Source: Ascidia mentula (Eukaryota > Chordata > Ascidiacea > Phlebobranchia > Ascidiidae). From it: 64,000 bases of DNA. Shown piece by piece: positions 1 to 49,088 of this stretch. The notes beneath the pieces are model-generated. The model was not told the DNA's origin, searched no databases, and worked only from the letters and a program-made list of their open reading frames with translations. Location of the stretch: the NCBI GenBank assembly GCA_947561715.1, contig OX387204.1:4283001-4347000 (forward strand). The letters are read 5' to 3'. A program made the translations under genes and the position numbers. Within the stretch, counting starts at the first letter, position 1. Every line of letters starts with the position of its first letter.

Positions 1-603
1 GAATGAATAAAACTTTAATAAGCAATTGAACTGGTGTCCAACATGTAATTTGTATATAGTGATATGTTTGTTCCTCTTTGTGGCATAACAACCACGCACA
101 GGCATATTTGTCATGAACATAAAAGATTGGCTTGCAAAAAATTCATGCGACCAACATTGTGAAAAGTTGTTTTTATCAGTTTGAATGCTAGACTGTTTAC
201 TATGTGTCCATATTCCACAGCTTGTTCACTTAACAGAAACGGCAAAGTTTGGAATTTGAAGTTAAGTTTCTGTATGTGACACTGGGTGCGACTGATATGC
301 CATAATATTTAGAATATTTGGCTGATTAGGTTGAATTGCTTTTATCAGTTGAGGGTAAACACCAGTGGCTTTTGACTAAACACAGTAGAGCTGTCTTCAC
401 TAATAAAATTGGAAAAAATATTTTTGTTGATCCTCTGTTTTTTAGTCTTTGCTGGACAATACTCTGAAAAGCTATGTCTTAGTGTGGATATAAAAATTAT
501 AATTTTGATTTTTGTCTGCCTAAAAACATTTATTAAAACTGAAGGTAAGTTTTGAGTATTGATAGCCAGTAAATATTATTATATATGTTGATTTCAATGA
601 CAG
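1..603. other. Upstream flank and 5' region of the phosphatase gene
   Basis: No coding exon is supported here. An AATAAA hexamer lies at about 6-11 and could be the polyadenylation signal of a preceding gene. The start codon at 604 directly follows CAATGACAG, so an AG acceptor abuts the ATG. This could be a cis-splice acceptor behind a non-coding first exon or, if this is an ascidian, a spliced-leader acceptor. The sequence cannot separate these two options. Confidence 0.35.
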
Positions 604-39700
<39,097 letters not shown>

Positions 39701-42360
39701 CACTGAACCAAACCATTTTTATTCATCTTTTTTTACCATTTGTATAGTTTAACGGTTCCATTCAAGTAAAACGTTCATTTTCTTGTTACGAATTATTGTT
39801 TTCGCTTTAATTAAGTGTTTTGAAAAGCGCCTTTGTGTAAATTTTCATTGTGCCGAGCTAACGATTATCGGCCAAACATCCATTATTCCACCGTACCCTT
39901 TGATACATCAACACGCCCGATTGACATTCCTTAATTACGATTCATCACCTCTACCCTATAACCCTCGGCCACTGTAACTCCCGCGCCCGCCCGGCTTCGC
40001 TTCTGCGCTGGCCTTCGTTCCGTTTTCAGGTAAATGTTCTGCTTAGTTTCAGTTCGGTATGTGATTTTCGTTTTCAATTTGTTGCACAGAGCGGTTTGCA
40101 CCGGTTTATTTAATCGATGTGGGCATGGGGCGTTGTGATTTGCCCGTTTGATTAATCACAAACACGCTTGGTTTTGTTGCTCAAAAGTGTTCTGCTTCAC
40201 AGAAGGCGAAAGCTTCTCATTATCACAGAAAAATTGGCGGAATCACAACCTCGTGGATACTCGGACAGCAGTTTTTGTGTTTTTGTTCGCTTTAATGTTT
40301 TGCATGTTCTGCTTGGTGAAATAATTTGGACACAAAGAAACCCTTGGTTTGTTTTGTAAGGCTTGGCTTCCATGTGCTTTTTCTTTTGCTTGCTTTTGAG
40401 TAGTTGTTCCAGCTTGGCGGTTTCGAACCAAAGAGGTTCAACGGCAAACTGCGAAATATTTTGGGAAGCACTGTGGTTTCCAGAAGTGTATGTGAGGTCG
40501 CCAAATCTCCGTGAGGATTTGTCGCGATGTTTTTTTGTGCGACCTTAACTTACTTTTGTATGCGTGTTCGAAATCAACATATTGGCACCAAAATAAGGTG
40601 GAAAATCATTCACAAAACTCCGTGATCCGTCGATTATTTTGAGTTCTTAGTTCCGACAACTAACCTACATGACGTTTTACAGAGTCCAGTTCTGACGACG
40701 ACGACGACGAGGATTGAACGAACGGCCCGGGAACCCTGGCAAGCGGATCCTTGTCTTTACAACATGTACTTTTTTAGTATGAGATCTATCCTATTTACAC
40801 TACCCATACCCGCGTTAATTGCTTCGTTCTTCTGTCGCTTTTTAGCTTTTCGTACTTTTACTTCGTGCCGTTTAAAATTAGTCATCAGTCTTGTTATTTT
40901 TTAACGCAGCGGGTTCGTCTTGGTAAACTCTTGTGTTGCCGATAGCAACGGCATCGCCCATCGCAGCATTGCGTAACTAGCAGCACGAAATTGTTTTACG
41001 CGTAACCAGCTTCCTATGTCAATGCCTTCATACGGTTTTTATCTACAGTAATTTCTTCGGCAGCAACGTGCAGAGTCAAATGGCCGTCCAGTGTTAGCGA
41101 CGTAATTTCATATAAAGAAAAAGCAGCGTTTTTTGGCAAATAATGCGGATAATGTGTGTTGTGACTTTCGCTGTTGCAGGCATGAAATTAATTTAAGAAT
41201 TGCTTTACGCACACTCGGATATATTTGTCTTATTCTCAACGTCGTGAAGGCACTTTTTCTTCAGTTGCTGACGCGCCGTTCACGCTGCAATACATTGTGT
41301 TTCAATATGTTTGTGAATATCGATTATCTTTATCGTGTTGCCCCATGTGGGGCGTTCGGAGCGCCCGCTTTGCATAAAAGTGAACATATGCAATTAGAGA
41401 AGAACGTTTTACGATTGTGAAGAGCTAACCGATGTTGTGTGCGTTCCTTTTGCTGTAAATATAGTCTAACCCACCCGCCCTAGCAGTTTAGCCACCAAAT
41501 CTCGGGATTGTGATTCAGATGATTCTGCGTTTTCGTCGAACTAATAATAAAAGTAATTTGTCCTGAGTTTTGAAATCCAAGTGCTTCGTGTGGTTCATAT
41601 CTAATGTATGTAATGTGCTAGTGGGATATGGACATCCTAAAAACAACCGGTGCACAAACGTTTTTCATGCGTTTCAAGTTACTTTGACCAAAGGACAATG
41701 AAAAGTTTTTTTTTTTTTCATGCCCACAGAAACCGACAGTGCCGCTTTTAGCGAAAATTATAATTTATCTTAAAAAAACATAAACTTTGTAGGACTGATA
41801 AAGTAGTTTCCAGCCGGTGTTTTAAATTTAAGTAAGGGTGCGCTGAAGCTGTACTAGGACTGATGAAAACCACTTGATGTCGCACAGATCTTAGTAATAT
41901 TAAGTTTTGTACGATATTTGCAATAGGAAGAAGATGTTTTTCTGTGGAAAGAGTTTTTATTTTATGCAAACAATGTCGTTTGTGAGGCAACACGCACGAT
42001 AGTGACGTAAATCTGGAGTCGATTTTAACACAAAGGCTGGGTTCTAGTGATTTCCATTTAACTGTAGGTATCATGGTCGCTAGGTCGCGGTAGTGATCTA
42101 CTTCGCGTTAACGTTGGGGACTTCCCATAATATTTTGTTTTCTTCGAAGACGTCACGAATGCAAACACCACAGAGGTGAAGCAAATACAATTAGTTTCAG
42201 CGTTTCGCCGAAAATACAGAAAGCCACAATTTTGCGATTCAATCAGTAAATGCTTGTGCTATAAGAAGGTAAGAACAAGGCTCAGCAGCCATAATTTTTT
42301 ATTTAAACACTATATTTATTAGTATATGCTAAAAAACTTTCTTTAGATTCACGCAATACA
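39701..42360. other. 3' region of the phosphatase gene and intergenic gap before UBE2W
   Basis: No independent gene is supported. The stretch contains a possible alternative last exon (40683-40717), a canonical AATAAA at 41546-41551 that is the first good polyadenylation signal after 39700, and UBE2W upstream sequence from about 42060. A probable UBE2W 5' untranslated exon ends at 42266 (AAGAAG before GTAAGA) and continues after an acceptor near 42345. Confidence 0.5.
40683..40717 (+). CDS. Candidate alternative last exon with acidic end
   Basis: GACGTTTTACAG is a good acceptor. Entered at phase 1, the phase left by all upstream tail cassettes, it codes SSSDDDDDED and then TGA at 40715-40717. 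The nearest good AATAAA (41546) lies downstream of this exon, which supports its use as a true transcript end. It would replace the basic PKPKIKPKP tail with a strongly acidic one containing Ser residues in a casein kinase 2-like context. No splicing evidence is available. Confidence 0.4.
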
Positions 42361-42385
42361 GTATACAGTGCAGTGCTTCTTTAAC

Positions 42386-43683
42386 ATGGCGGGATGTTTT
42401 GTACAAGTAAGTAAATTACTTGATTTATCTATTACCAAGCTAAATTATCAAGCTAATCCTGTTTCCTATGTGATAGTGTAAATTATTTCGTCTGCTCTGA
42501 GCTGCCCGGCATTGGCAGCTCAGAGCAGACGAAATAACTCGTTCTATGCGATTCTAGTTCTATATTAGACTAAATGTAATGTTTACTCAGTAATGTATAC
42601 TGTTTGGATCCACACGGCTTGAGGAATAAACATATTTTAATTGGAACAATCGACTGAGAATATTATAGCGCCACCCACTAGATCCTTTTCAAAATAAGCG
42701 ATTGTGTTTTTATTTAAGAAAAGAGTACAAAAAGAAATATTGACACTAAAAAATTCACCACCTCCTGGAATGAGGTTATGTGATGATTCATTGTCAACAC
42801 CTGCACAATTTATGGTTGAAGTTAAAGGTGCCGAGGGGACTTTGTTTGAAGGAGAAGAATTTAAACTGCTTTTCAAATTTGGACAAAGATATCCCTTTGA
42901 CTCACCACAGGTGCTAGTGTGTAAAAACGTTAAATTGGTAATATTTAGTAACTTGTAAATGTGTTTTGATTGAAGGAAAACACATGAAAAAGGTATTATG
43001 GCATGGAATGCTTTGGCAGAAAATCTATTGTAAATAAAATGTGATTTAAAAACAATATCTTTTTACTTCTACCACCTTCAGACTATGTTTTGAAAACTTA
43101 TCAATTATTTGACAGGTTATGTTTGTTGGAGACCAAATTCCTGTCCATCCGCATGTCTACAGCAATGGCCATATTTGTTTGTCAATTCTTACGGAAGACT
43201 GGAGTCCTGCTTTGTCCGCCGAGTCTGTGTGTCTCAGCATTATTTCTATGCTAAGTAGTTGCACGGAAAAGGTAAACTTCTTACAAACATGGAAACTGTA
43301 GCGACAAATGTAAAACATCTCTTTCTGCATTATTTTAAGAAAAATTTCATACCATGTTTATCCAGTTGTCTATTCACAAAATTATATTTTTCTCTTGTCT
43401 TTTAAAACTTATCTACATGTACAACAAATGATTACATTTCCAATAACAAGTAGCCATATTGGTGGTGGTAATTAATGGATGTAAATGTTCCTAGACACCT
43501 ACTCCAACTTTCCATTGCAGAAAAGACCCCCAGACAATGCATTTTACGTTAGAACATGCAGCAAAAACCCTAAAAATACGAAGTGGTGGTTTCATGGTAG
43601 GTCAATTGCTGTAATTTGTCGCCACTGTACAGAACAGGTCTTGTAATAATTGATATTTTTGTTTTGCAGATGACAAAGTTTAA
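42386..43683 (+). CDS. UBE2W: Ubiquitin-conjugating enzyme E2 W
   Basis: E2 enzyme that attaches a single ubiquitin, in vertebrates preferentially to disordered protein N-termini, often priming chains built by other E2s. Exons 42386-42406, 42719-42910, 43116-43271, 43521-43596 and 43670-43683 give 152 residues; human UBE2W has 151. The UBC fold is complete: [18 protein letters not shown], then [22 protein letters not shown] with catalytic Cys92. The HPH in place of the usual HPN motif is characteristic of this E2, as is the flexible end [12 protein letters not shown]. The start MAGCFVQ differs from the vertebrate MASMQ but splices in phase 0 to KRVQKEI. A 5' untranslated intron is likely (42267 to about 42345). 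The gene converges on the PCGF gene. Confidence 0.95.
42483..42537. repeat. Perfect 24-bp hairpin in UBE2W intron 1
   Basis: Arms 42483-42506 and 42514-42537 are perfect inverted copies (TTATTTCGTCTGCTCTGAGC... and its complement) around a 7-nt loop, CGGCATT. As RNA this would form a 24-bp stem. It may be a minimal foldback element or a structured intronic RNA; it is short for a typical microRNA precursor. Confidence 0.7.
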
Positions 43684-44000
43684 CAAATTGTTCTGTATTT
43701 TATTTTATTGCCAAATATAAAAGCACTGCCGTCGCATGGACAATCAGACAGTAGCTTGCAACACTGACTCGCTTTCATGTTCATGCCCCCACTGTTACTT
43801 TGTAGTAGCAATACCATTACTGATGTCTCTGTTATGAGGCTAGTAGGTGATATGGACACCATATACACTATAAATGAAGTTCTGTAAACTTCACTGTGAG
43901 TAGCCATTCACTTCGATATGCAATATCTGTCATATTATATCCAGTGTGACATCTCGGTTGAACAGGCTCATTGACTCATATGTCACTTTTAGATTGTGTT
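43684..44000. other. Overlapping 3' regions of UBE2W and the PCGF gene
   Basis: Only 317 bp separate the two convergent stop codons. TTTATT-type motifs at about 43695-43710 read AATAAA on the minus strand and could serve the PCGF transcript. The two mRNAs would then overlap tail to tail. No open reading frame with support is present. Confidence 0.4.
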
Positions 44001-45323
44001 TTAACTTTCTTTGCCAAGTTTAAAGTCGTATTGCAAAACCATGAATCCTTTCTGCAAGAAAAAAGATGTGTATAAAATAGCAAAAGAAATCTTAAGCTGA
44101 TGATAAACCTTTGATTCAAAATCCAAGGAGTGTTCAAGAATGTTTTGCAGTGTCAGAAATGGGGGCAATTCAACTCCTCCACTTTGTACAATACAGCTTG
44201 CTTCATTGTGAGGCTTCCAGTCCATTTCCTTAAGTTTGTTGCACACAAATTGTGCTATGTGCGCAATAGTGGTGTGATTGGGCAGACGAATGTATTTGTG
44301 AATTAAATCCTGAAATAATAAATTGCTATGTAACACAGTGTATATTTTTTTACAATGACAATACACCCTATAAAACAACAGGCACCATCGAAGGAAGAGA
44401 GCAGATGTGTGGTCCAACCCATTCAAGATATATGCAGCAAGATTTGTAGAGTTTTAAAGCAGGTGGTAAAGGTTTACCATTTAGTGATGCAGCCTCTTCA
44501 AATTCAGCGAATTTGTGAAGTTCCCCTGGAAATTTGAAAGATGCCAATTTAAACCTTTGCACACCCAAATGATTTTTTATCAACCTACTAGTTGTTATTC
44601 CAGGCAAAAGTTTGTTGACGATGTCTTGCAATGCAGTGTCAGCCTTTAGACCACTCACAGGATTAGTGCTGTGTACAGTAACTCCACACACAGGACAAAA
44701 GTTCTTCAAAAGAAAATGCTTCAGTATGCAACTTTTGCAAACTGAAACAAAAGGGCATATATTTTATCCTTTGAAACTTCATACATGCAGCAAGTATTGC
44801 TTTTACATGAATGAAGGCACTCTGTGATAGTAGTAGCATCCACCAGGTACCCACAGCAAATCTTGCAACACAGGAAAATGTTTATGTCAATAATTTTCAT
44901 GTTTTCCCCATCTTCCAACTGGCCTTTTTCAGGGTGAACCTACGGCAAAAATATTGACGATTTTCTGGCAAATTACTATCACAGTTGTTACTTTGGGCGC
45001 CAGTAGCTCTGACGAGTCGACGAAAAATTCGATGTATGTTGTTCTTCCCATCTTTTTGGTCTTTAACTGCAAGTCCTCCGCAACTCTGTCGAGTTGGAAA
45101 CCAAAGGCATCGAAGTCCATTGAAACTGCACATATATTTATCATGAAGTTTGCAAATATGCGGTTTACAGTGCCGTAATTATGAACAACTTACGTATTTC
45201 GCGTGGCTTTTCGTTTGCAAGGTAAGTACGGAATGCAATGAACACATGACTGCGAGAAAAGAAACGTGCTTCGCCGCCTGGAGTTGTGTATCTCTTCACA
45301 AAATCTTTAAGGGCGCACAACAT
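44001..45323 (-). CDS. Polycomb group RING finger protein (PCGF family)
   Basis: PCGF proteins pair with RING1 in Polycomb repressive complex 1 and help ubiquitinate histone H2A. Minus-strand exons in order: 45323-45194, 45125-44992, 44939-44807, 44741-44386, 44309-44109 and 44051-44001; phases agree and the total is 334 residues. The RING finger (about 113-151) has the spacing CKIC, ECLHSFCKSC, FCPVC with the PCGF signature DATTITECLH. The C-terminal RAWUL domain (about 230-330) shows CCIYLEW, HKYIRLPNHTTIAHIAQFV, LPPFLTLQNILE and the closing FMVLQYDFK, and binds partner proteins in known members. The first ~100 residues are not recognised. Which paralogue (PCGF1, 3, 5 or 6) is undecided; the RING looks nearest PCGF6/PCGF1. 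The donor at 44386 (ATG before GTGCCT) is weak but restores the RAWUL domain exactly. Confidence 0.85.
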
Positions 45324-47429
45324 TGTCTTAATAATTATACGGTGTTTTGCAAGATTGATGACTCCCGGAAGGATCTGCTATAACACTTGGCGCCTTCTGA
45401 ACTTTCAGTGGATTTTTCATTTGACGCCGAGTACAACCTTATTTCTGTCTAACTTGGTACGACGAGTTATTCACAACAAAAAAATAAACAACAATTATTG
45501 ATTAGATCATTGATCCACGTGTTTGCAGGTCATGTTGCAATACTTAGCTTATTGTTGGTCATTTACCCTGAACTGTGACTTACAGCGGCATTGTGCAACA
45601 CATCGTACAGAGCCTATAGTAGCATAAACGACATTTTCGAGCAGCTTTTATTTGCGTTTAAGCATAGTATAGACTATGGTGTAAGTGAACATATTTTCAA
45701 GTCAGTTGGTCCGCGAAGACAATTAGTAGGCTATGTATGATTGTACACTAGATCTATACTATGTTTGTTGTATCTAAAAACATAAATAACAACTAAGTTA
45801 TCGACAAAAACCTTTCAATACCCAACTGAGAAAAAAGTTTCCCACAGTCCTTTGCGGTATTCTGATACAAGCCAACGAGTTTCTAATGTTAATCTTACAT
45901 TGTTTATATCTTCGCAAAAAAATACTATTTTGTTTAAAATATTTTTTTTTAATTTTTTTGTACCACGGATGTTTTACCTGTGTTTAACGTTAATTTAAAT
46001 AACGTGAGTTTTGTGTAGGATGACGTCATAATTTAAAGTTATCACCGAAGAAAGAGGCCACGCCATTTGTGAAAATGGCGGCAGGGGTGGTTCCTCTTAG
46101 CTTTGTGCGGTGACGTTGGTGAGTTTAGACTTGCGATTTCGCTTTTATAACATTCTGAATTTGTTGTTAAACTTTTGCAAACTATTTCAGGTTGCCTTTT
46201 GCGCATGACCAGGTAATTTAAAACTGGTACTACGAAATATTCAGTACTGCAATAATGATATCGCGTGAACACCAATTTGATATGATTTTAAAGATTATTA
46301 GCGTATTGCTATGGACGTATGTTCGACGTAGTTGCGATTGTTATGACAAAAAGTAATACTGCATGCATATTGAAAACTTTTGTTATTGCATAAACCAACC
46401 CAATACCGTAAACAGTTCTTGTAAAACATGCTGCCAACGGTGAAATCTCATTTAAAAAGGAACTGGCCTGAACCTTTTTTTTGTTTTTTTATGTGTGTGC
46501 TGTTAAATGTTGTGGCTTAAAAATGTTTTTTTTCTAAAATGTAAATTGACAATAACAATGTTGTGTGTTGTTACCTTAGACATCCAAAGCGGAGCCAAAG
46601 ATCTGTCAAAAACTTCCACCCTCCTTCCAAAATAATAAGGGTATACTGTAACAATTTGCAGTTGAAAACCTTAAATTAAGTCATTGAATCATGTTTCCCA
46701 AACATCTTAAATTGCTGTAAAGCTGATAAATACTGATAAAAACTAACAATATTACACAATTAAAAATGCCCTAAAAGTAGATCTGATTTCGTGTTAATGT
46801 TGCAGAAATAAAAATGACCAGATGAATATCAACTATAAAATGTACTATACCAACTGTGGAAAATGAAGAAAAAGGTTTGCAATAAAAACTGTGCATTTAT
46901 AAACAGCTAAATAACCTTTGAGACATCAAATTATAAAACATAGACTGTGTTGTTGCAGTTCGTTGCTGCTGAGTCAGGATCAGGACTGTTTTTGCGGTAT
47001 TTTAGGTATCATGATCATTGGCAGTTCATGGATGTGTGCTTTTAACATTATATAGCACCACGCTTAATATTTCACTGATTTTCAGGGTCTATAAAACATT
47101 TGGCCTTTCTATTGATCTTATACAGCTCAATGGTGCAGGTTTTATTATTGTATTTTCATTTTGTACATTTTTTTATGTCAGTGAAATAATAATGCTTGTT
47201 TATTTGACCAGGATCCGGTGACAACATCACCTGGCCTTGGTCGTATTTTGTTTGACAACTGATTTGAGGCAAGTGTTAAGATAACCATTACACATAATTA
47301 ACATCATTGTTTTTGTGTTTTTTCTTTCTTTAACAATCAAGGAGAGTTGTGCTTTCTGTAGATTGGGCTGAGTTGTTTTAGGTTCTGGTTGATACATAAG
47401 TTACCCTTCCTACATAATTACCTGTAAAA
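45324..47429. promoter_or_regulatory. Head-to-head promoter region and RBM39 5' untranslated exons
   Basis: PCGF starts leftward at 45323 and RBM39 is transcribed rightward, so the AT-rich interval up to about 46050 probably works as a shared promoter. AAAATGGCGGC near 46072 matches a YY1 initiator-type motif. A likely RBM39 non-coding exon ends at 46118 (GTTG before GTGAGT), and an acceptor at about 47382 (GTTGTTTTAG) would join it to the coding exon. The intron between holds no supported coding sequence. Confidence 0.45.
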
Positions 47430-48824
47430 ATGGCTGATGACATTGATGTAGAGGCAATGCTCGAGGCTCCATTCCAAAAAGAGAACAGGAGCGAAGAAAA
47501 AGATAGAAAGAAGAGTGACCGCAAATCGAGGAAGCGAAGCCGCAGCAGAAGTCGTAGTAAGAGTCACCGACACCGTAGGTCTCGTTCCAAGAGCCGTGAC
47601 AAACACCGACGTAAAAGAAGCCGTTCTCATGAACGAAAGCACAGAAGCCGGTCTCGTCATCGTAGCCCAAAGAAGAAGGAGCCAACCCCACCTCCCAAGC
47701 CCAGATCACCAAGTCCGCCTGATCGTGATGCCCGCACTATTTTCTGCTACCAGTTGGCCCAACGCATTCGTACAAGGGATTTAGAGGAATTTTTTTCTTC
47801 TGTAGGAAAAGTTCGTGAAGTGAAGCTCATCCAGGATAAGCATTCCAAGCGCTCAAAGGGTATTGCTTATGTTGAGTTTAAAGATCTTGAGTCTGTTCCT
47901 TTGGCATTGGGTTTGAGTGGTCAGAAGGTTCTTGGTGTGCCGATCGTAGTGCAGCCCACACAGTCAGAGAAAAATAAGGTGGCTGCTGCTCAATTGAGTC
48001 TACAGCAAGCAGCAAGAGGCCCCACACGTCTTTATGTCGGTTCACTGCACGAAAATATCACAGAAGAGATGCTAAAGGGTATTTTTTCGCCCTTCGGTCG
48101 CATTGAGCAAGTTCAAATTGTTAAAGATACGGACACTGGTATGTCCAAGGGATATGCATTCATCACTTTTGCTGAGGCCGATTGTGCAAAGCGTGCCTTG
48201 GACCAGCTGAATGGATTTGAAATAGCTGGAAAACCAATTCGATTAAGCACAGTTGGCAGCGCAATGGATCTGACAGCTCTGTCTGCTTTCACTGGGGGCC
48301 CTTCTTTCCTTGACAATGATGCAGTGGAGAGGGCAGGGATAGATCTTGGAACAACTGGGCGCCTTCAACTAATGGCCAAACTTGCCGAAGGCACTGGCTT
48401 GGAAGTGCCAACTGCAGCACAGCATGCATTACAGCTTGGCCAATCTATGGGCCTGGGTCTACCACAGGCTCCTGGTGTAACTAACATAGCTCCACCAATA
48501 GCTACCACCTGCTTCCAGCTTTCCAACATGTTCGATCCACAAAATGAAAGCGGCACCGACTGGGACAAGGAAATCGGCAATGACGTCATCGAAGAGTGTT
48601 CCAACCACGGAAAGGTCTTTCATTGTTTTGTTGACAAGCAGTCGAAGGGCAACGTCTACATCAAATGCGACAGCACTGAGGCGGCCAGCAAGTCGGTCAA
48701 TGCTCTGCATGGTCGATACTTCGCTGGCAACATGATCACGGCAGCATACGTCCCTCTCATCAACTACCACTCCCTATTTCCTGAAGCGGCCTACGCCAAC
48801 ACACCTATTAAGCCCAGCCGATAA
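47430..48824 (+). CDS. RBM39: RNA-binding protein 39 (CAPER alpha), splicing factor
   Basis: Nuclear SR-related splicing factor and transcriptional coactivator that works with U2AF. All 464 codons are in one exon. Domains: an arginine-serine region (about 33-80) and a proline-rich linker; RRM1 (about 102-176) with RTIFCYQL and SKGIAYVEF; RRM2 (about 200-276) with TRLYVGSL and SKGYAFITF; then a C-terminal U2AF-homology RRM (about 365-450) with NVYIKCDS and LHGRYFAGNMITAAYVPL, whose Arg-X-Phe motif binds tryptophan-containing partner peptides. The end YHSLFPEAA matches the family. It is shorter than human RBM39 (about 530), mainly in the RS region and in the linker before the third RRM. The vertebrate gene is multi-exon, so the intronless coding region is notable; upstream untranslated introns argue against a retrocopy. 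Confidence 0.95.
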   Translation: MADDIDVEAMLEAPFQKENRSEEKDRKKSDRKSRKRSRSRSRSKSHRHRRSRSKSRDKHRRKRSRSHERKHRSRSRHRSPKKKEPTPPPKPRSPSPPDRDARTIFCYQLAQRIRTRDLEEFFSSVGKVREVKLIQDKHSKRSKGIAYVEFKDLESVPLALGLSGQKVLGVPIVVQPTQSEKNKVAAAQLSLQQAARGPTRLYVGSLHENITEEMLKGIFSPFGRIEQVQIVKDTDTGMSKGYAFITFAEADCAKRALDQLNGFEIAGKPIRLSTVGSAMDLTALSAFTGGPSFLDNDAVERAGIDLGTTGRLQLMAKLAEGTGLEVPTAAQHALQLGQSMGLGLPQAPGVTNIAPPIATTCFQLSNMFDPQNESGTDWDKEIGNDVIEECSNHGKVFHCFVDKQSKGNVYIKCDSTEAASKSVNALHGRYFAGNMITAAYVPLINYHSLFPEAAYANTPIKPSR

Positions 48825-49065
48825 AGCAGCAACCTTGTTTTTACCCAGAACTGCCTGTCAGTCGGAATATTTGACCGCAGTTTTCACGTTCTTGTGTAGT
48901 AAAATGGTCGTTTTTGCTTTGTTTAGGTTATTATTTACATGTACAATCGAAACTGTTGACTGATGATATTCGTTGTGTTTGCCACAACTTCATGCTGTAT
49001 AAAAAAAAACGCGCCCTGTTTTAATATGTTCAAATTTCTCTGCAAATGTGAAAATGGTCTTCTGC

Positions 49066-49088
49066 AGATAGATAGATAGATAGATAGA
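49066..49088. repeat. AGAT tetranucleotide microsatellite
   Basis: Five to six uninterrupted AGAT units in the RBM39 3' flank. Likely length-variable among individuals. Confidence 0.85.

Noticed and set aside
41338-41372. Two adjacent short hairpins (GCCCCATGTGGGGC and GGGCGTTCGGAGCGCCC)
   Set aside because: Short GC-rich stems in a 3' untranslated region; a bacterial-style terminator has no meaning here and nothing else supports a function.
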